From an uncultured Bacilli bacterium (lineage in GTDB: Bacteria; Bacillota_I; Bacilli_A; RF39; UBA660): DNA of 21,664 bases. The stretch is taken from positions 1 through 21,664 of the forward strand of contig CANPWK010000002.1 of the NCBI GenBank assembly GCA_947584105.1. Direction: 5' to 3'. Below the pieces are notes generated by a model, which saw only the letters and a program-made list of their open reading frames with translations, was not told the DNA's origin and did not search any database. The position numbers and the translations under genes are program-made. This document shows, in pieces, positions 15,700 through 21,664 of the stretch (the stretch's first letter is position 1; every line of letters begins with the position of its first letter).

Positions 15700-16725
15700 A
15701 TGAAGAAAAAATGGCTTTTATTATTATCGATACTTTTATTATTGATTATAATATTATGTGTAGTTTTTGCTTTTGTTATAAAAGATGATAAGGAAAAAAC
15801 AGTGATTAAAAAGGAGTCACGAGAAAATATTGATGAAAAAAAGTTACAAATAATTGATTTGACTTCTAATTCGCGACCATATGCAGTAATGATAAATAAT
15901 ATCAATACTGTTTGGGGATATCAAGCTGGATTGCAAGATGCTTATATTGTCTATGAAATAATGGTTGAAGGTGGTTATACAAGATTAATGGCTTTGTTTA
16001 AAGATAAGGAATTATCTAGGATAGGTACTGTACGTAGTAGTCGTCATTATTTTTTAGATTATGCCAAAGAAAATGATGCGGTTTATGTTCATTTTGGTTG
16101 GAGTCCACAAGCCCAGACGGATATGACTAAATTAGATGTAGATAATATAAACTTTATGACTTATCAAGGATATACTAGAGACTATTCTTTGGGATTAGCA
16201 ACTGAGCATACAGTTTTTACTACTACTCAAGATATTTCAAATGGAATAGATAAATATAATTATAAAAAAACTTCAGAAGGTACATTATTAAATTATTCAA
16301 TTGATGAAATTGATTTACAGAATAATGTAGATAATATTGTAGCAAACCAAATTACTATTAATTATTCTAATAATCATACGACAACTTTTACATATGACAA
16401 TATAAATAAGGTATATAAAAGAAGCCAAAATAATCAAGCACATATAGATTATGTTACTAAAAATCAATATACAGCTAAAAATATTATTGTTTATCAAGTA
16501 AATTGCTATACTATTGATAATAAAGGAAGAATAAATATCGATAATATAGGTAGTCAAGAAGGTTATTATATAACGGATGGCTATGCAGTTCCTATTATAG
16601 CTACTAAGGATTCAAGGACAAGTAAAACTATATATAAAACAAAAGATGGAAAAGAAATAAAAGTTAATGATGGCAATACTTTTATTGAAATTGCTCCATT
16701 AGGGAAAGAATTAACTATAAATTAG
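15700..16725 (+). CDS. Membrane-anchored DUF3048 protein (YerB-like)
   Basis: 341 residues. An N-terminal hydrophobic helix (about 5-26) is followed by a polar linker and a DUF3048 domain recognised by SRPYAVMINN, DAYIVYEIMVEGGYTRLMAL, IGTVRSSRHYFLDYA and a C-terminal DUF3048_C-like part (DNNHT... region, YQVNCYTIDNKG, GSQEGYYI). The domain is therefore outside the membrane. The family, including B. subtilis YerB, is usually a lipoprotein; here C20 is preceded by IIL rather than a small residue, so I infer an uncleaved membrane anchor. Function of the family is not established. ATG 15700 follows AGGAT by eight bases. No terminator follows, so transcription may continue into the HD-domain gene. 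Confidence 0.88.
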   Translation: MKKKWLLLLSILLLLIIILCVVFAFVIKDDKEKTVIKKESRENIDEKKLQIIDLTSNSRPYAVMINNINTVWGYQAGLQDAYIVYEIMVEGGYTRLMALFKDKELSRIGTVRSSRHYFLDYAKENDAVYVHFGWSPQAQTDMTKLDVDNINFMTYQGYTRDYSLGLATEHTVFTTTQDISNGIDKYNYKKTSEGTLLNYSIDEIDLQNNVDNIVANQITINYSNNHTTTFTYDNINKVYKRSQNNQAHIDYVTKNQYTAKNIIVYQVNCYTIDNKGRINIDNIGSQEGYYITDGYAVPIIATKDSRTSKTIYKTKDGKEIKVNDGNTFIEIAPLGKELTIN

Positions 16726-16730
16726 TGGAT

Positions 16731-16758
16731 TTTACTTTTTTGAAATTTGTGGTATAAT
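16731..16758 (+). promoter_or_regulatory. Promoter of the HD-domain gene, extended -10
   Basis: TTTACT (16731-16736), 16-base spacer, and TGGTATAAT (16750-16758), a perfect extended -10. Predicted start near 16765 gives a 36-base leader ending in GAGGTGATTAG before the ATG. Confidence 0.78.
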
Positions 16759-16800
16759 GGAATAGTCGCTTAGTGAAAGCACATTTTTAGAGGTGATTAG

Positions 16801-17310
16801 ATGATAAATAATATCAATCGTGAGTACGATTTGATTGTTAAAGATATATTAGAGAATGAAAATTTTAAGATAATGGATGAAATTGAACATCATAATACAA
16901 CAAGATTGGATCATATGATGAAAGTTTCTTATTACTCTTATTTAGTTGCTAGATTTTTAAGATTAAATTATAGAGTAGTTGCAAGAGCTGGATTATTACA
17001 TGATTTTTATTTAACAAAAACTAATGATTATGATAAGAAAATTGATAAAATAAAATTGTATACCCACAATCATCCAAAGGAAGCAGTAGAAAATGCTAAA
17101 AAATATTTTAATATTAATCCTATTGAGGAAGATATTATTAGTTCTCATATGTTTCCTATAGATATTAAAATTCCTAAATATGCTGAAAGTTGGATCGTGA
17201 GTACGGTGGATAAAGTAGTTGCAACGTATGAATTTTATAAAAAGGCATCACATAAAGTTAAATATGGTATTAATTTTGGATTTTTACTATTTATAAATTT
17301 TTTAAAATGA
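16801..17310 (+). CDS. HD-domain phosphohydrolase of unknown substrate
   Basis: 169-residue soluble protein with an HD metal-dependent phosphohydrolase fold. Candidate metal ligands are H38 (TRLDHMMKVS), H67-D68 (AGLLHDFYL), H89/H91 (THNHP), H116 (SSHMFPI) and D137 (STVDKVVA). The order H...HD...H...H...D fits small HD hydrolases that act on nucleotides or phosphorylated small molecules, but the substrate cannot be told. Similar stand-alone HD proteins are common in Bacillota. ATG 16801 lies five bases after GAGGTG. It ends in TGA, which is followed within ten bases by a terminator. The C-terminal stretch YGINFGFLLFINFLK is hydrophobic but short. Confidence 0.87.
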   Translation: MINNINREYDLIVKDILENENFKIMDEIEHHNTTRLDHMMKVSYYSYLVARFLRLNYRVVARAGLLHDFYLTKTNDYDKKIDKIKLYTHNHPKEAVENAKKYFNINPIEEDIISSHMFPIDIKIPKYAESWIVSTVDKVVATYEFYKKASHKVKYGINFGFLLFINFLK

Positions 17311-17317
17311 TTATATT

Positions 17318-17375
17318 AAACTATTGTGTATAGACTATACTCTAGGAAGTAAGTTTTAATTTCAATAGTTTTTTT
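17318..17375 (+). terminator. Terminator of the HD-domain gene with a nested hairpin
   Basis: AAACTATTG (17318-17326) pairs with CAATAGTTT (17363-17371) and runs into seven T. The 36-base loop holds a second small inverted repeat, GTATA-GAC-TATAC (17328-17340). Confidence 0.7.
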
Positions 17376-17414
17376 ATTAAAAAATTTAAATTTTTAGCAA
17401 AATTAAGTTTAATA

Positions 17415-17423
17415 TGTTATAAT
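17415..17423 (+). promoter_or_regulatory. Promoter of tRNA-Arg, extended -10
   Basis: TGTTATAAT (17415-17423) is a perfect extended -10 ending eight bases before the tRNA 5' end; the best -35 is weak (TTAGCA, 17394-17399, 18-base spacing). Confidence 0.75.
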
Positions 17424-17431
17424 TAGTATGT

Positions 17432-17508
17432 GTCCTTGTAGCTCAGTTGGATAGAGCACGGCCCTCCTAAGGCCGGTGTCGGTGGTTCGAATCCACTCAG
17501 GGACGCCA
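17432..17508 (+). tRNA. tRNA-Arg, anticodon CCT, with encoded CCA
   Basis: 77 bases folding as a complete cloverleaf. Acceptor GTCCTTG pairs with CAGGGAC (one G-T); D stem GCTC/GAGC; anticodon stem CGGCC/GGCCG with loop CTCCTAA, giving anticodon CCT that reads AGG; T stem GGTGG/CCACT with TTCGAAT loop; discriminator G and encoded CCA (17506-17508). It stands alone with its own promoter and terminator. Confidence 0.97.
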
Positions 17509-17516
17509 GATTGCTA

Positions 17517-17550
17517 AAAAATGTCTTGATTTATTATAACAAGACATTTT
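17517..17550 (+). terminator. Terminator of tRNA-Arg
   Basis: ATGTCTTG (17521-17528) pairs with CAAGACAT (17540-17547), extended by A-T pairs, around an 11-base loop and followed by T residues. Confidence 0.85.
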
Positions 17551-17587
17551 AATTATAATTTTATTAGATTAAAAAATGGTGGTATTT

Positions 17588-18334
17588 ATGAAATTTTTTG
17601 CAATTTTTTTTGGAACTATTATTGGCTTAGTAATTTTTCTATTAATTATTTTCTTTATAATTTACCGAAAGATGATTAAAATGGGAGGATTTAATGATAA
17701 TCTTTCTATTAAAGAGATGATTAAAATGGGAGAATTTAGTTATAAATATAATCATAAAAATGCGGTTGGAATGACTGATTTTCTTGTGCCAAAGATAATT
17801 GCAGATTTCCCAAGTTTTAGTCAAAGTGAATTATATAATAAAGTAGAAACAGGATTACTTGCTATTTTTGAATCTCTTGAAAATAAATGCATATCGAAAA
17901 GTGATGAATTAGATTTAATTAAAGAAAAAATTACTAAAATAATTAATGATTATAAACAAAATAAAATTGATGTAAAATATGAAGATGTAATATTTCATAA
18001 GCATGCTATAAAATCTTATAATAAGGATTCAGGTGTATTATCGATTGTAGTTTCTACATCATTAGAATATTTTTATGAAAAGAGGCAAAATAATAAAATA
18101 ATGATTAAAAAGAATGATTATAAAAGACAAACTTCATATACTACTGAATTAATATATATATATGATCCGGATAATTATGATAAAAACAAAAGCTTAATAG
18201 GAATTAATTGCCCAAACTGTGGTGCTCCTGTTAAAATGTTGGGTGAAAAGAGATGCCGTTATTGTAATTCTTCTTTAGAAGATATTAATCTTAAATCATG
18301 GCATATTAGTTCATATAGTGAGGATTATAACTAG
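17588..18334 (+). CDS. Membrane protein with C-terminal zinc ribbon, possibly Tim44-like
   Basis: 248 residues from ATG 17588, which follows GGTGG by five bases; an in-frame ATG at 17576 overlaps that site and is not used. One N-terminal membrane helix (about 2-27, then RK), so the rest is probably cytoplasmic. Next come two near-identical heptapeptides, MIKMGGF and MIKMGEF, encoded by a 23-base direct repeat. The middle (about 60-190; DFPSFSQSELYNKVETGLLA, then SGVLSIVVSTSLEYFYE) resembles Tim44-like/mS45-type alpha+beta domains. The C-terminus is a zinc ribbon with C208-P-N-C211 and C223-R-Y-C226, followed by a conserved-looking W. No clear promoter precedes it. Function unknown; the Tim44 link is from memory of similar Bacillota proteins and is uncertain. 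Confidence 0.82.
   Translation: MKFFAIFFGTIIGLVIFLLIIFFIIYRKMIKMGGFNDNLSIKEMIKMGEFSYKYNHKNAVGMTDFLVPKIIADFPSFSQSELYNKVETGLLAIFESLENKCISKSDELDLIKEKITKIINDYKQNKIDVKYEDVIFHKHAIKSYNKDSGVLSIVVSTSLEYFYEKRQNNKIMIKKNDYKRQTSYTTELIYIYDPDNYDKNKSLIGINCPNCGAPVKMLGEKRCRYCNSSLEDINLKSWHISSYSEDYN
17671..17738 (+). repeat. 23-base direct repeat inside the zinc-ribbon membrane protein gene
   Basis: Copies at 17671-17693 and 17716-17738 share 22 of 23 bases (GATGATTAAAATGGGAG, then G or A, then ATTTA). The 45-base period keeps frame and encodes MIKMGGF and MIKMGEF 15 residues apart. Confidence 0.85.
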
Positions 18335-18351
18335 ATTATTAATAATTTTTA

Positions 18352-18360
18352 TGTTATAAT
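18352..18360 (+). promoter_or_regulatory. Promoter of aspS T-box transcript, extended -10
   Basis: TGTTATAAT (18352-18360) is a perfect extended -10 just after the stop of the preceding gene; no good -35. An all-A/T palindrome (ATTATTAATAAT) lies just upstream. Predicted start near 18367. Confidence 0.78.
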
Positions 18361-18366
18361 ATGATT

Positions 18367-18557
18367 GTATTTTGTTTGAAGGAGTAGTTAATTATTAACT
18401 TTATAGAGAACTAATGGTAGGTGGAAATTAGTAAGTTTTATTAATGAAGATATTAAACGTTAAAATAATCGTTATTCTGCGTTAAAGAAAGAGGTAGATT
18501 TGTCTATGAATTAAGGTGGTACCGCGTTTTTTCGCCCTTAAATTATAGGCTTTTTTT
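18367..18557 (+). promoter_or_regulatory. T-box riboswitch controlling aspS (Asp specifier GAT)
   Basis: Senses uncharged tRNA-Asp and lets transcription of aspS proceed. Stem I: base helix 18373-18379 with 18453-18459; S-turn AGTA (18383-18386) opposite GAA; specifier GAT (18449-18451) followed by A, matching Asp; AGAGA (18405-18409); distal stem ACTAAT/ATTAGT enclosing GGTAGGTGGAA. Two small hairpins follow (AATAA-TCG-TTATT at 18464-18476 and TAGA-TTTG-TCTA at 18495-18506). Antiterminator: TTAAGG (18511-18516) pairs with CCTTAA (18536-18541) and GCG with CGC, with bulge TGGTACC. The competing terminator stem is short (CCTTA against TATAGG with a bulge, or GCC/GGC) before seven T (18551-18557). 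The base after TGG is T, which would form a wobble with the usual G discriminator of tRNA-Asp. Confidence 0.93.
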
Positions 18558-18573
18558 ATATAAAGGAGGGTAT

Positions 18574-20319
18574 ATGAAACATAATTTTAATACAGATTAT
18601 GATATTAATAATTTAAATGATAAGGTTAGTTTATACGGTTGGGTATCTAAAATAAGAAATTTAGGTGGTTTAATTTTTATTGATTTAAGAGACCGTAGTG
18701 GTATTATACAATTAGTTGTAAACCCAGATAATAGTTGTTATAAGATAGCCGATGAAATTAAGAATGAATATGTAATTTATGTAGAAGGAAAAATAAGTAA
18801 AAGAGAAAATGTAAACTCTAAATTAAAAACAGGTGAAATCGAGGTTATAGTTGACAATATTAAGATTTTAAATACTTCTAAAGAATTACCATTTGAAATT
18901 AGTGATAATACAACAGCGTTAGAAGATACTAGACTTAAATATCGTTATTTGGATTTAAGAAGAAAAAGTTTAACTGATAATTTAAAAATACGTCATAAAA
19001 TTACAATGATTACTAGAAATTATTTAGATAGTTTAGGTTTTTTGGAGGTAGAAACACCGGTTTTATGTAAGTCAACACCAGAGGGGGCCAGAGATTATCT
19101 AGTTCCATCTAGAATCAATAAAGGAGCATTTTATGCTCTTCCTCAATCTCCACAAATATTTAAACAATTATTAATGATATCAGGAATAGAAAAATATTTC
19201 CAAATTGCTAAATGTTTTAGAGATGAAGATTTACGAGCTGATAGACAACCAGAATTTACACAAATAGATATGGAAATGAGTTTTGTTAACGAAAATGATG
19301 TTATGAATGTGGCTGAAGGATTAATTGCAAAATTATTTAAAGACATTAAAGGTATTGAATTAAAACGCCCATTTTTAAAAATGCGTTATGATGATGCAAT
19401 TGAATATTATGGTTCTGACAAACCAGATTTAAGATTTGAGATGCTTATTCAAAATATTACTGATATATTTAAAGATAATAGTTCTAATTTGTTTCAAAAT
19501 ACAATTAGCAATAATGGAATTATTAATTGTATTGTAGTAAAAAATGCACAAAGTAAATATTCGAGAAAAGATTTAGATAAATTAACGGATTTTGTAAAAC
19601 AATATAAAGCTTCTGGCTTAGCTTATTTAAAAATAAATGATGAAATTACAGGTAGTATAATAAAACTGATTACTAATAAGGAATTAGAGTGCCTAAAAGA
19701 AAGATTAAATTTAGAGAATGAAGATTTAGTATTAATTGTAATGGGAGATAAAAAAATTGTTAAAAATGCATTGGGTGCTTTAAGATTAAATGTTGCTAAA
19801 CAATTAAAATTAATAGATGATAATTTATATAAAGTATTATGGGTAATTGATTTTCCATCATTTGAATGGAGTGAAGAAGAAAATAGATATATATCTTGTC
19901 ATCATCCTTTTACGATGCCTAAAGATAGTGATATAGATAAATTAATTAATGATAAAGCTAATTGTTATTCGAAGGCATATGATTGTGTAATTAATGGTTA
20001 TGAAGCTGGTGGTGGTTCAATACGTATTCATAATCAAGATGTTCAAAAGAAAATGTTTGAAGCATTAAATTTAACAGAAAGTGATGTAGAAGATAAATTT
20101 GGCTTTTTTATCGAAGCGTTAAAATATGGTACTCCTCCTCATGGAGGGTTAGCTTTCGGTTTAGATAGGTTAACTATGCTTTTAACTAATACAGATAATA
20201 TTAGGGACGTAATTGCTTTCCCAAAAACAGCAAGTGCTAGTGATTTGATGAGTAACTGTCCTAATTTAGTAAATCAAAAGCAATTAGATGATTTAAAAAT
20301 AAAGATAGATTCAAATTAA
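18574..20319 (+). CDS. aspS: Aspartyl-tRNA synthetase
   Basis: Class IIb synthetase that charges tRNA-Asp, 581 residues, the size of bacterial AspRS. N-terminal OB anticodon-binding domain (VSLYGWVSKIRNLGG, IFIDLRDRSGIIQLV), class II catalytic core with motif 2 (FRDEDLRADRQPEFTQIDME; R216), the bacterial GAD insertion domain (about 285-410), and motif 3 (GLDRLTMLL; R532). ATG 18574 lies four bases after AAGGAGG. It is controlled by the T-box directly upstream, whose specifier GAT agrees with the product, so the assignment is doubly supported. No gat amidotransferase genes are in the window, so whether it also charges tRNA-Asn cannot be judged. Confidence 0.97.
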   Translation: MKHNFNTDYDINNLNDKVSLYGWVSKIRNLGGLIFIDLRDRSGIIQLVVNPDNSCYKIADEIKNEYVIYVEGKISKRENVNSKLKTGEIEVIVDNIKILNTSKELPFEISDNTTALEDTRLKYRYLDLRRKSLTDNLKIRHKITMITRNYLDSLGFLEVETPVLCKSTPEGARDYLVPSRINKGAFYALPQSPQIFKQLLMISGIEKYFQIAKCFRDEDLRADRQPEFTQIDMEMSFVNENDVMNVAEGLIAKLFKDIKGIELKRPFLKMRYDDAIEYYGSDKPDLRFEMLIQNITDIFKDNSSNLFQNTISNNGIINCIVVKNAQSKYSRKDLDKLTDFVKQYKASGLAYLKINDEITGSIIKLITNKELECLKERLNLENEDLVLIVMGDKKIVKNALGALRLNVAKQLKLIDDNLYKVLWVIDFPSFEWSEEENRYISCHHPFTMPKDSDIDKLINDKANCYSKAYDCVINGYEAGGGSIRIHNQDVQKKMFEALNLTESDVEDKFGFFIEALKYGTPPHGGLAFGLDRLTMLLTNTDNIRDVIAFPKTASASDLMSNCPNLVNQKQLDDLKIKIDSN

Positions 20320-20342
20320 ATTGAATCTATCTTTATATTTTT
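20299..20342. terminator. Two-way terminator shared by aspS and mgtE
   Basis: A 16-pair perfect stem (20299-20314 with 20321-20336) around the 6-base loop ATTAAA. T-rich tracts flank it on both strands, so it serves both convergent genes. The aspS stop (20317-20319) is in the loop and the mgtE stop (20333-20335) in the stem. Confidence 0.92.
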
Positions 20343-21664
20343 AATAATATAGTAGCAATTTGAAAATATATAATAAGAGATATGGCATCTACTATTGTTG
20401 TTATAAAAGGACTAGCCATAACAGCAGGATCAAACCCAATTTTTTTAGCTAGCATAGGTAAGGTGCTACCTACTATTTTTGCACATATAATAGTTATGAT
20501 TAAAGTAAGACATACAACTAGTGCAACATTAAAATGTACTTGATCTACTATTAGTAATTTAATTAAATTAGCGATTGCTAAAGTTATACCTACTAATATA
20601 GAAACTCTAAATTCTTTAAAGATAACTTTAAATATATCTTTGAATTTTATTTCATTTAATGAAAGGCTTCTTATAATTGTAACTGATGCTTGACTACCAG
20701 CATTTCCTCCAGTATCCATAAGCATTGGAATAAATGATGTTAATATTACATATGATGATAAAGCATGTTCATAACTTTGAATAATTTTTCCAGTAAAAGT
20801 TGCAGATATCATAAGTAATAAAAGCCAAGGAATTCTTTTTTTAAAAGTTAAAAATACTCCTGTTTTATTGTAAGGCTTATCATTTGGAGTAATGGCAGCC
20901 ATTTTTTCAATATCTTCAGTATTTTCTTCTTCAATAATATCAACTATATCATCAATGGTAATAATACCTACTAATTTTTGTTCACTATCTACAACAGGAA
21001 TAGCATTAATATCATATTTTTTAAACATATTAGCAACATCTTCTTGATCTGTATCAGTTTGAACACTAGCAGTAACTTTTTGCATAATATCTTTGATTAA
21101 CTTTTTATCATCATTTATAAGCAAACTTTTTAAGGATACTGTTCCTATTAATTTTCTAGTATTATCTAAGACATAACAAAAGTCTATATTTTCATTATCA
21201 ATTGCTTCTTTTTTTACCTTTGCAATAGCCTTTTTTATAGTATAAGATTCTTTTATGTCGATAAATTTTACAGTCATAATACTTCCAGCTGAATCTTCCT
21301 TATACTTTAATAAAAAATTAATATTTTTTCTAGTTTCTTTATTAGTTGAAGCAAGCAATCTTTTTACTACATTAGATGGCATTTCCTCAATTAAATCAGT
21401 TGCATCATCAATATACATATTATCTAGAATTAATCCCGCTTCTTTATCTGTTAGGGCATTTATTATTATTTGTTGGTTTTCAATTGAAAGATACGAAAAA
21501 ACTAATGCAGAAATGTCTTTTTTTAAGATTCTATATGTTGTTATTAAATCTTTTTCATTTAATTCCTCTAATATTTCAGCAATATCAATTTCATTTAAAT
21601 TGCATAACTCTGTTTTTAATTTAATATAGTTTTTTTCTTTAATTAATTCTTTTATATTTTCAAT
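20333..21664 (-). CDS. mgtE: Magnesium channel/transporter MgtE (start just outside window)
   Basis: Homodimeric Mg2+ channel of the cell membrane, gated by cytoplasmic Mg2+. The frame is open to the window edge (443 residues); the ATG at 21418 is internal, because codons upstream of it read as a normal MgtE N domain (AEILEELNEKDLITTYRILK). Since MgtE is about 450 residues, only a few codons are missing. Order: N domain (to about residue 120), CBS pair (DSAGSIMT through IITIDDIVDIIEE), plug helix, then five membrane helices with PMLMDTGGNAGSQASVTIIR and the last helix TTIVDAISLIIYF, whose Asp corresponds to the pore residue in the family. The promoter and any M-box leader would lie outside the window. 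Confidence 0.95.
   Translation of the reverse strand: MENIKELIKEKNYIKLKTELCNLNEIDIAEILEELNEKDLITTYRILKKDISALVFSYLSIENQQIIINALTDKEAGLILDNMYIDDATDLIEEMPSNVVKRLLASTNKETRKNINFLLKYKEDSAGSIMTVKFIDIKESYTIKKAIAKVKKEAIDNENIDFCYVLDNTRKLIGTVSLKSLLINDDKKLIKDIMQKVTASVQTDTDQEDVANMFKKYDINAIPVVDSEQKLVGIITIDDIVDIIEEENTEDIEKMAAITPNDKPYNKTGVFLTFKKRIPWLLLLMISATFTGKIIQSYEHALSSYVILTSFIPMLMDTGGNAGSQASVTIIRSLSLNEIKFKDIFKVIFKEFRVSILVGITLAIANLIKLLIVDQVHFNVALVVCLTLIITIICAKIVGSTLPMLAKKIGFDPAVMASPFITTIVDAISLIIYFQIATILLKI

Noticed and set aside
17432..17575. tRNA-Arg 3' end as an attachment site for an integrated element.
   Set aside because: No integrase gene, no second copy of the tRNA 3' end, and downstream genes are ordinary chromosomal ones.
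18337..18355. A/T palindrome ATTATTAATAAT followed by T as a terminator of the zinc-ribbon protein gene.
   Set aside because: The stem has only A-T pairs and almost no loop; it overlaps the next promoter region and would be very unstable.
20333..21418. ATG at 21418 as the start of mgtE.
   Set aside because: The frame continues upstream to the window edge and encodes the expected MgtE N domain, so this methionine is internal.
21255..21629. Plus-strand frames of 82 and 124 codons at the right edge.
   Set aside because: They are antisense to mgtE, whose frame is unbroken through this region and matches the family from the N domain onward.
1..21664. Mycoplasma-type genetic code (TGA as Trp), suggested by the extreme A+T content.
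   Set aside because: nfo (2899-2901) and the HD-domain gene (17308-17310) end at TGA, and Trp residues in conserved motifs use TGG.
1..21664. CRISPR array, toxin-antitoxin, phage-defence or biosynthetic system.
   Set aside because: No regularly spaced repeats and no matching protein families; every sizeable frame is a housekeeping gene or one of the few unknowns listed.

Overview
This window looks like a housekeeping stretch of chromosome from a very A+T-rich, low-GC Gram-positive bacterium (Bacillota, Bacilli-like; possibly one of the small-genome uncultured or Erysipelotrichia-related lineages). The evidence is a PolC-type replicative polymerase together with a Gram-positive DnaE, a T-box leader in front of aspS, GAGGTGA/AAGGAGG ribosome binding sites, TGnTATAAT promoters and a run of nfo, sodA, pbpA and rpmG relatives reminiscent of the Bacillus yqf/yqg region. 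TGA is used as a stop (nfo and the HD-domain gene end in TGA) and tryptophan is TGG, so the standard bacterial code applies rather than the Mycoplasma code. I see no transposase, phage gene, CRISPR array or other sign of a mobile element.

Layout. 1-1869: 3' part of pcrA/uvrD helicase, cut by the window edge. 1936-2901: nfo (endonuclease IV), whose ribosome binding site is separated from its ATG by a perfect hairpin. 2886-3149 (minus): small DUF2624-like gene, tail-to-tail with nfo. 3215-5885: superoxide dismutase overlapping a class B penicillin-binding protein. 5869-6691: promoter, rpmG (L33), efp and terminator. 6795-11416: polC. 11439-12422: an unrecognised 307-residue protein with its own promoter, sharing a two-way terminator with rpmB. 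12421-12660 (minus): rpmB (L28). 12668-15652: dnaE. 15661-16725: membrane-anchored DUF3048 (YerB-like) protein. 16750-17375: HD-domain phosphohydrolase. 17415-17550: tRNA-Arg(CCT) as a self-contained unit. 17588-18334: membrane protein with a C-terminal zinc ribbon, possibly Tim44-like. 18352-20319: T-box leader and aspS. 20333-21664 (minus): mgtE magnesium channel, cut by the window edge just short of its start.

How the genes relate. The window is rich in DNA metabolism (PcrA, endonuclease IV, PolC, DnaE), with both replicative polymerases only about 1.3 kb apart, plus translation genes (L33, EF-P, L28, tRNA-Arg, AspRS) and envelope or ion functions (PBP, DUF3048, MgtE). Most genes are short units with their own extended -10 promoter, and terminators are frequently built across the stop codon. 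There is no convincing novel multi-gene system here. The items most worth a second look are the hairpin between the nfo ribosome binding site and its start, the unknown gene between polC and dnaE, a roughly 69-residue insertion in PolC, the eroded PHP metal site of DnaE, and the T-box with a weak terminator stem.
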